From contig NC_061134.1 of assembly GCF_905220365.1 (NCBI RefSeq), positions 7,951,001 through 8,015,000 of the forward strand: a DNA stretch of 64,000 bases. The letters run 5' to 3'. Below the pieces are notes generated by a model that had not been told where the DNA came from, made no database searches, and saw only the letters and a program-made list of their open reading frames with translations. Numbering within the stretch: the stretch's first letter is position 1; every line of letters begins with the position of its first letter. Position numbers and translations under genes: made by a program. Below are positions 55,745-64,000 of the stretch, piece after piece. This DNA is from Vanessa cardui. Its lineage: Eukaryota; Arthropoda; Insecta; Lepidoptera; Nymphalidae.

Positions 55745-57436
55745 ATGACATTTTGTGTTTCTTAAACACGGACAAATGTTAGGTTATACTAGTTTAAAAT
55801 TTTACAACTAATGTCAGAAAAATATATAAACGTTAATTTTGTTTTCCATAACAAACAATGGTGCTTTATGACGTGAATGAAAAACTAATGAATAATAACA
55901 CAATTGTCATTCATTCAAATAGTTATAAGGTAACTGCTTAGTTTTACTAAATAAACAAGTATTTTATGTACTTACCCATCAAATAAATGGTTAAATATTA
56001 TAACTGGCGTAAAATAAGGAATTTCAAAAAGAGGTTGATAAAAATATAAAAGATACAGTCAGTATGTGTTATTATGTAAAATGAGAAATATGGAAACTGA
56101 AAAAATGAACGCCCAAAGTCATGTATTTATGCATTATTGATATGCAACGTGTTTCCTCTCGCTTCCCAGCGATCTGTTGGGGTAAGTCGTTAAATATAAC
56201 ATATAATAATATTCCATACGAGTTGTGTAAAGAAAGTCGGGGAAGGTCACATTATTTGTATTGACCAAGAAGCACAACTGTCACTACTCACTAGACTTGC
56301 CCGTCAGGTACCAGCGCATTTCCTGAGATACTATAATTTTAACGTTGCTTTTTACTAGAAGTAAAACAGTAGTCGCATGTGATTATGCGATGATGAATGA
56401 TGACATCTGTCATGTTGCGCATCATATTCAGTCGTTTTTTGTGTGTATCTGCATTGTTTTTGTATTTTATTTTAAATTAACGATAAAAATGGGATGATCA
56501 TAAATGGAACGCTCTTTATCTTTTTATTCTACTAGATGTGTAAGAGATGATAATATCTTGATTCCAAATTAAAGATTATTGTCTCCTTTCACACCGAGGC
56601 CGTAGTCGAATAAATTTTAGATGACGTTACTTACGTTACTATAGTAATATTGATATATTACATCGTGACAACTTCAGTCATGAGTTCACTCATTCACTCA
56701 CTAACTTTTAATTGACAACTATCGATACAACTTTCTAATTAAAGATATTTCCTTTTGATATAGGTAAAGTTCGTTGATTTGGTAATTGCCAAGTTGAGAT
56801 CTTACCCGGCTTGCTTATTTTGTAAAATACAAACCTAACAATAGTAACGGAAGTAAAACACATTTTTAAGTTACCAACATAAAGTGTTCAACAAACAGTG
56901 CTATTATCCTAAACTCTTACGTCGCTCGTTCATCGAGGTAGTATTTAATAGGATCTGTGCTATTACAATCATTGATCTAGCAAAAATACTCAAATAATTA
57001 TCAATATTTATTATATCTTCTAGTTATATACATTATATATATGTATGTAATATAATAATTGTTTCTTTATTCTTTTTTTCTTAACGTATCGCAAAATAAG
57101 GTAGGTATCACAATTCTTATAATAATTTAAAAAAAGTCTTTTTGTTGCAAGTAATATATTAAGTGCTTATTATTTAATGGTTACCAATTTCAATGTATTA
57201 AGACGATAATTTTGTTTGTTTTTTGTAAACGTGTAAATCATACAGACTTATCCGGCTGTAACTTGATGTTACTAATTAAACTTGGATATGGAGAAGAATG
57301 AATGAAATGAATGTTCTTTATTCCACACGCTTTGAACAGCTGGATAGCAGTGTTTGTATTTGGAAACAAATATGAGTGAGACATTTTTTAAGTAATTTTG
57401 TCTCTTTCTATTATTCAGATTCATCAAGGACATACA
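55745..57436. other. No recognisable gene
   Basis: AT-rich intergenic DNA downstream of SPRING. No coding exon, RNA gene or bounded repeat was recognised. Confidence 0.4.
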
Positions 57437-57770
57437 TATAGTACGACACAACTTAGATGTCGCATCGGCAAAATTCGTTCACACCCGAATTAAGTACGCT
57501 ATCCCAAATTATCAATATTTATTTCTGACGCGAATATGATATTTGCACAAACGTAATAACTTGTAATATCATATGACCGAATATATTCGTCAATTTGACG
57601 CGTCGATTTACATGCACTTGTTTTCTCTGACGCGTGAATCTATAGCGACGAATAGCGTCGAATGGCGCGATAGGGAGCTATTTCTATTGGTTGTATAAAT
57701 CGGCATTAATCGGTTTTATTTTCATTCCATTGCATTTTCCGATGCTACATCTAATTTGTGTCTTACTATA
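57437..57770. mobile_element. 334-bp MITE with ~37-bp inverted repeats
   Basis: The left arm is TATAGTACGACACAACTTAG and the right arm, reversed, is TATAGTAAGACACAAATTAG. The match continues through GATGTCGCATCGG/GATGTAGCATCGG. No open frame is present. The interior has a GC-richer stretch with repeated ACGCG and GCGACG words. If the element proper starts TAGTA, the duplication is TA. Confidence 0.78.
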
Positions 57771-59959
57771 CTTTATTATTACTTGCAGAAAGTCGTTGGT
57801 CGCGTCGCTTTGTCTCCTTCTAATGCGTGATCAATTTGTAACTAGTGCTTAGCGCGTTTTTATGGTTCTTGACATTTAAATAATTACATGCGATTCTATG
57901 AAGTCTCGAACGTTTCTTTGTATTATCTTTTTTCTGTTTCCATTATATTGTGAACCAGTTCTCTATCTAACATAATATCCTCTACTGACATTATTTTATG
58001 TGTACTTGTACAGTCGGGGTAAAAAAGGATCGTCACCTTAAGATCTATTTTTGTGTGCTCAGTATGAACGATAGATTGCTTTACCCATCGAGAATATATG
58101 ACACTGACAGATATATTTTGCTAATTCAGCAGAAGATATTATATCTAATTTAAATTTGTAATGACTAATTACGCCATTAAAAAGGTTTCATGTTGTTATA
58201 AAACTAGACGTAGTCCAAAGATGTTACAATATTTTGAACCAAGTTATCTATACTATACTATACTATACTATTTAAATATAAATTTATACGTAGTTGTCAG
58301 TTTAGTGCTATAGTTTCAAAAGGTACTAAGAGTTTACGAATTGATAAAGGAATGAATTTGAAAACTGACGAAGGTTTTCTTACTCTGACTATTCTTGTAA
58401 GTTTATGTGAAACCTAAGATTTTATTAAAAAAAAAAACATTCACAACAGTATAGGACCGAAATAACCTAATACTTTTTTTTTACTAAGACGTAACATGGG
58501 CGTTGTTAGAAAGTAACAAAAAACGATATCCTCTCTAAAAATTAGTAATGTATCTTACAGTGTCTATTGTTTTTTTTTTTTTTTAATTAATTACCAAAAG
58601 ATAAAGCAATATGATTGAACTGAAATGAATCATTAAAACGCGACATAAATTGCGAACTGTTGAGGCACCTCGCGATACAAATATCAGTTAAAAAAACCGA
58701 ACCCAAACCCGTAACCATCGTTGATGATGTCAGGTGTTCTAACTACTGGATGATGTCGGCACATGTCTGTATATAAAGTTGATGAGTAACTTGACTTAAT
58801 GTAGCGAGTGAAATCATTAAGGAAATTAATAGAACGTACAAATAAATAATATTAAAGCAATATTCGCCTTTATAAGTGGTTAATTAGGTAGTAGTCACCT
58901 TCGATGTGTATGTTAAATCGTATTTACATAATAAACGCCCCGTATTTAACAATAACCTTATTAAAATCGAATATATATATATATATATGTTTGTTATTAA
59001 GTCATTGTCTAGGTGACGGAACTATTCAAGCATGTCTGGAATGACCCATGAACCGCAAAACAGCAGTTTTATGTACTATTCTGTTTCGGCTTGAGAGACT
59101 TATTACAGGCCGAAGATAATATGTTCCCATAAACAGCTTTTTCACTACGTAAGGTATCGTTCACACTCGTAATGTACACCAAAAAGGCTACTAGGGACTA
59201 TTTCTTTAACATTAGGAAATATATTTATTTATTAAAAATAATGTGCCGTAGTTCAGATTTTTACAAATGTTGACGGTTATTTTGTATATAATAATATCCG
59301 CAGTACTATTCTGTGAGAGCTAAATTCGTATCTCATTCGTGAAATGTAAATCAATGGTGATACGCTATTTTGATGTTTATATCCAGTTGATGTTATCTGT
59401 GCTATTCATATCTATACTAATATTGTAAAGAGGTAAAATATGTTTTTTTTTTTTTTGTATTTTAGAATGAATGATTCCATTTTTAAATTTAAGTTCACTA
59501 CTAATTATAGACAACGTCGCATATCACTTTCTGACATTTTAAAGTCATGTTTGAATGTTTGTTTGTGTGAGTTTTAGTCTGTTCTTACAGAATAGATCGA
59601 CTGTTCTGTTATATGCCTTAATAAAGTACCTAATATTAGAATATATTTTTATTCTTAATTTTGATCTAGCGAAATTGTTAATGAATGTAACCTTATAATA
59701 AACAAATGCGTGATGATTTGTTGTATGAAAATAATTAATGTTATTTATTGATATAAGAAAATAAATATTTTTGTACCGCTCGATTGTGTTTTTTAATTTC
59801 AGTCTTATAATAGTCTTTAAGTTACTATACTTACTTTGATTTATGTTACTTAGTTTTAAATTAATAACGTAAATCACAGTAAGTATTAATAAAAACAACA
59901 GCACGTAACTAACTACGCCTCTTTTCTAAGAAGTAGGGATGAGTCTTTTTCCATTATGA
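57771..59959. other. No gene; simple repeats
   Basis: Contains short tandem runs (TATAC at about 58255-58270, AT at about 58974-58988, poly-T at 58570 and 59441). Near 59405-59580 there is wording common in dispersed repeats (TATACTAATATTGTAAAGAG, GTTTGAATGTTTGTTTGTGT). A 119-codon minus frame at 59545-59904 is AT-driven and has no domain. Confidence 0.4.
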
Positions 59960-59974
59960 TTCTTCAGAGCGAGG

Positions 59975-60115
59975 TGGAGAATGCTCATTTGGCAGAATTT
60001 ACTAGACACAATATATAGATTTATCTCTGCTCTATAATATGGCATGGTTCCAATCCCTCGCCTTAAGGGAAGAGGAAGCCTTAAGCCCAACAGTGGGAAA
60101 TTTACGGGCTGTCAC
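59975..60115 (+). mobile_element. 3' fragment of the tRNA-derived SINE (15513 family)
   Basis: TGGTTCCAATCCCTCGCCTT, AGGGAAGAGGAAGCCTTAAG and CCCAACAGTGGGAAATTTAC match the 3' half of the family, followed by a (TAC)n-like tail ACTACTACTAC. The tRNA-like head is missing. Confidence 0.75.
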
Positions 60116-60589
60116 GTTAAATACTACTACTACTATTTTATGTCCTCTCTCTTAGTCTTTTCTGAGAATGGACGCCGCGAAAGAAGCAGTGGAAAGGACG
60201 GCAGAGCTTCAAGAATAATCATAGTCGAAGACAAAATGGTCGTTCCGTGAATTTCACACAAATTTCAATGAATAACGAACGAACTGCGACAATATAACCA
60301 ATACAGAAAACTTGGCTATTTCGATCTTCAAAATATCAATTGTCAATCAACAGCAATAAATTAAAACAGATAAGAAACAATTTAGACATTCGAAAAAATA
60401 ATTAATCGACAAATGTACAAACGATAAATGTAACTTCCGTTTAATTAATTCGTCAAAATGTATCCTAAATAATACACGTAGCTAATTTCTATAAGTAGTT
60501 TTCACTATTGTCATTTACGCTACGTGCGTTATTTAGAGTACATTTTATGTGACAAATAAATTCACGAATAACGAACAATGATATTCTAA

Positions 60590-60870
60590 TAAACAGATAT
60601 GTTATACCCATACTAAACAACAGAAAAAAGTGTACCGCTACGGGGACCGTTTATTTTAGTTTATTTTTACACTTCGTTAAAAGTAAAAAGGATAGCTTGA
60701 TAAAAACAATAAGTAAAAGGGATAACTAGATGTTTTAACTACGCAAAACGTATAACTACGTAATTATAATGTATTATAACGTGTAGCTACGTAAAACGAC
60801 TAAAGGCAAACGTCCCAATTAAGACGATTTCTAGTCTTCACTTTTTGCGCCTTAATAACATATCTGTTTA
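60590..60870. mobile_element. 281-bp MITE
   Basis: The outer arms TAAACAGATATGTTAT and ATAACATATCTGTTTA are exact complements, and inner segments match loosely (AAAAAGTG/CACTTTTT). CTAA lies on both sides (60586-60589 and 60871-60874), of which TAA could be a 3-bp PIF/Harbinger-type duplication. It is non-coding. Confidence 0.7.
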
Positions 60871-60874
60871 CTAA

Positions 60875-63770
60875 AACATCATTGATAACGAATGTGAAAG
60901 GTGGGATTATAAGAACGCATCAAGAAGGAACGCGATCCTTTTTGACAGATTTGTATTAAGAACAGTACAGCCTACGAGCTGAAAGATGAAATAATATCGA
61001 TACCAGTTGTATGTAATTGGTATAAAGTTACTAATAGTATTTCAATTATCGGATAAAATTAATTTCAACGATGAAAAGTCGCATCGTAAGTAATTTATAA
61101 AATTTATTTATTTCTTTTTAAATCTAGACCTTATAGTAGATACAATTAATGATAAAGGTTCTATAGTTATTTCTGAAGATATTGCACCTTTGCCTCTTTC
61201 AAAGTTTATAGCCGAATAAATCATAGACAATACTTTCTATTGGGTGGTTCAGGTATTAGGTAAACTATATCCTTTCTACTAATGAGAACGCGTACGCCAA
61301 ATTTAATAAGTAATTAATATATATTATTATCCGAGTGGCAAAAAGTGTCAAAATAGTGTTCGTGTATATTTAGAGAAAAAATATGTAACAACTGAGTTTC
61401 TTCCTTATTATTTCCGATTCTCTTTAGAATTGATTACTGGAGGATTACGTTAATTTAAATTTAGCAACCATGGCAACAAAATTTCAGAATTAATACACTA
61501 AAACACATCTTAGTACTAGAACTATAACTTATATGTATTATAAAAATAACTTCTTATTTAACAATATAGATTAATATTAACTTATTTAACAATTACCTCG
61601 TTTGTATAGTGGCTAGTTGTATGGGACAACAAAAATAAAATACTGAAAAATTCTCAATAGCAGCTCGGAAGATGGATGTATGATGATAAGGTACACGTGT
61701 GGTACCGGTGTCGCGGAAAGTATGTAACGCCGACTGTTTGTGATCTGTGTTTGCACGGACACTTGTGAACTATAATGTCTTGCATAATTGGCATCATTCA
61801 TCATCATCATATACTTATTCTGCCAGTGAAACATTGTATATCCGTTGATTAAACTTACATTTACCGGCATTACAAGGAATTTTCTATAATTGTGAGAATT
61901 TAAAATTTTAGCATATTTTCAGTACAGCTAAGTCTTCTTCATTTTAAAGAGTGTCAATGAACTCCATCTGCATTCGATCATACCAATATTATATCTTCTA
62001 TTAAACTCACGCAGATACAAAAACCGATTTCATACAATGTGGTTTAAAAATATGTAGTTATTGTTCAAGACTGTTTAGTCAATATGAAACCGACAGTTAT
62101 GCACCTCTATAAACGCTGACTGAAGATATTCACGTGATCGCTGTCGATGACGACTCAACACAGTCACAATGCGCTGTGATAAACTAAAGATGATACACAT
62201 TATGTCTCAAAAAAAAAACCTTTTAATTAATATGTATACAACATATGTAACTGCAATCGAACTAACTTGTTTATTCTACAACATTTCTTGAATCTAAAAA
62301 ATAAATTATGTTATTACAAAGATCATAAATTCTGACTGATATAAAATATATTAAGTGAATGTGAAATATGACCGTAACGAAAGCAAGATCGATAAAAGAA
62401 TGGTTGGAACAATAGAAAAAAATATTATTATAAATTATCATAATATATATACCTGATAAATAAAAGAATTTTAACGCCAGTCATCTATCGGGGACAGAGG
62501 TAATAGTTGTCCGCAGTATAGAACGCTTAACGCACCGACCTTCTAATAAAGAAATAAGAATCTGCGCGCGCAGTTTGTTTATAACAGTGGGTACGGCGTG
62601 ACGTACAACAAAATGTTCAGGTAAGAATTTACCTGCGCATGCGTATTGTCAAGTTGGCGCATTTTTGTGACATTGTAACGAAACGTGAAAATAATAGGCA
62701 GCATGTACGATGTTTTCAAATCTATTTCACGGTTAAAGTGTACGGCTTTTATGGTAGATGTGATATTTAAATGAAGATTTTTTATGCGTTTTTTTTTTTC
62801 ATTTTATAAAAACTTATAAATTTTTTATTGAAAACAAATCATAGTTATATGAGACGGTGAAGTTGTTATTAAACATTTTTATTGCTTTTTTAAATATATT
62901 TTTTGTATAGTACCTAATTGTTTCTATCAATTAGTATCTACTTTTATATTAAAGCGTGTTTTGTTTAATATTGACGTTATTATTATGTTTAAGACTTCAG
63001 TTCTTGCTTGTCCTAAGGATGTTTAAATGTAGACAGGTACAACTTTCTATTTTTTAAACTTTCATACCACTTTCTAAAATACATAATACACAATGCGTAG
63101 CTAGCTATACGCAATATACTTAAAAAAGTGTTCTTTAATGTGTTTAAATCATGGTAATGTAACCATACAAAAGTCAACAGAATAACAGAATTATTATTTA
63201 TTGCACTTTTTTAATTTTTATTACTGTTCTATATATCACGTTTATCTTCTACGTTATTATTATATTATGTAAAACATCATTTTGTTGTGTTTTGAGGTAC
63301 GTTCCGTTTCACGTTACTATAATTCGTAATTATTGTTCGAAAACAAAAATATATTAAATATGAACCTTGCAGTGGTTCTTCTTTTATATATTTTTAACAT
63401 TTTAATAGTACATTTTTCATAAATATTACATTTGCATGTCCCATATTAATTCATTTTTAAATTAGTTAAGTTAGTTAATTGTTATCATGAATCGTCTTTA
63501 TTTTTCTGCATATCCTCGATTACAACTCTTCAAAATTAGATGATAACCGATATATATGTGCAACTATCGTTCTACAATAACTGAGACAAAAATTGTCTTA
63601 AAAAAATTATTATATAAGAAGTAAGTATATTCTTACATTGCAAAAGACAATTAATGGTTTTATTAACTAGCTGATATATTAGGAATTAGTCATCTATCAT
63701 TCCTGACATATATTAAAACAATATTTCATTAAATCTGAATTTACAAACATATAATAATACACTATCTATG
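60875..63770. other. No recognisable gene
   Basis: AT-rich intergenic DNA. A short ORF at 61613-61870 (minus) has no domain and I leave it out. No repeat with clear ends was seen. Confidence 0.4.
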
Positions 63771-63771
63771 T

Positions 63772-63935
63772 ATATTAATAACTCTGTCTGTCTGTCTCGA
63801 CCACACCGCTGAACCGAATTTGATGAAATTTGGTGTAAAGTAAAATTGTTCTTCAAGGAAGGACATAGGCTACTTTTTTACCTGTCACATGACAACCAAA
63901 ACCCTAAAACGCGGGCGGGCGACTGCTACGTTTAT
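63772..63935 (+). repeat. Dispersed repeat with (CTGT)n
   Basis: CTCTGTCTGTCTGTCTCGAC is followed by CCGAATTTGATGAAATTTGG, CAAGGAAGGACATAGGCTAC and AAACGCGGGCGGGCGACTGC. This wording is very common in lepidopteran intergenic DNA, but I cannot assign the family or its ends. Confidence 0.5.
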
Positions 63936-64000
63936 CATATATATCATAATATACGACTATGTTTATCATATTTTTATATCTAAAGAATTTTTATCGCCCA

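Noticed and set aside
59545..59904. 119-codon minus frame
   Set aside because: Ile/Asn/Lys-rich with no domain; expected by chance at this base composition.

Overview
This is a 64-kb stretch of AT-rich animal nuclear DNA. It is most likely from a butterfly or moth: several short interspersed elements have the wording I associate with Lepidoptera, an RTE element ends in (GAT)n, a LINE tail ends in TTTGA repeats, and genes have small phased introns. The order-level call rests on remembered repeat families, not on a search.

Only two host genes are convincing, both on the + strand. The first (4267-11134) has four coding exons with matching phases and encodes a 514-residue protein of unknown function with a C-terminal MYND zinc finger. 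The second (52923-55661) has four coding exons and is the orthologue of SPRING (human C12orf49), a Golgi membrane protein of the SREBP pathway. Nearly everything else is transposable-element sequence in several layers, mostly decayed.

Layout. 1-4.2 kb: SINE, RTE and Transib fragments. 4.2-11.2 kb: the MYND gene; intron 1 holds a hAT-type MITE (8-bp target duplication) that was hit by a full-length mariner, and intron 3 holds a 2994-bp Transib transposon (5-bp duplication CGTCG) with a decayed RAG1-like transposase. 11.3-29.2 kb: RTE, SINE and LINE pieces, a duplicated block, a 34-bp minisatellite, a DIRS-like gag, and a Helitron scrap. 29.9-50.5 kb: an I-group LINE (ORF1, endonuclease, reverse transcriptase, RNase H) split by a 14.35-kb gypsy element on the minus strand. 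One LTR of that gypsy is split by a 9958-bp Tc1/mariner-type element, which in turn contains a second, younger gypsy element, two SINEs and a 1310-bp non-autonomous Transib. 50.6-52.1 kb: further LINE remnants. 52.9-55.7 kb: SPRING. 55.7-64 kb: no gene seen, with two MITEs and repeat fragments.

The most interesting content is the Transib material: three loci, two of them with precise ends. The 1310-bp element has the exact heptamer CACAGTG at both ends, a 23-bp spacer and an A-rich nonamer-like block, an arrangement very close to a V(D)J 23-recombination signal. The second theme is the nested history, in which empty sites and target duplications can be read directly from the sequence.
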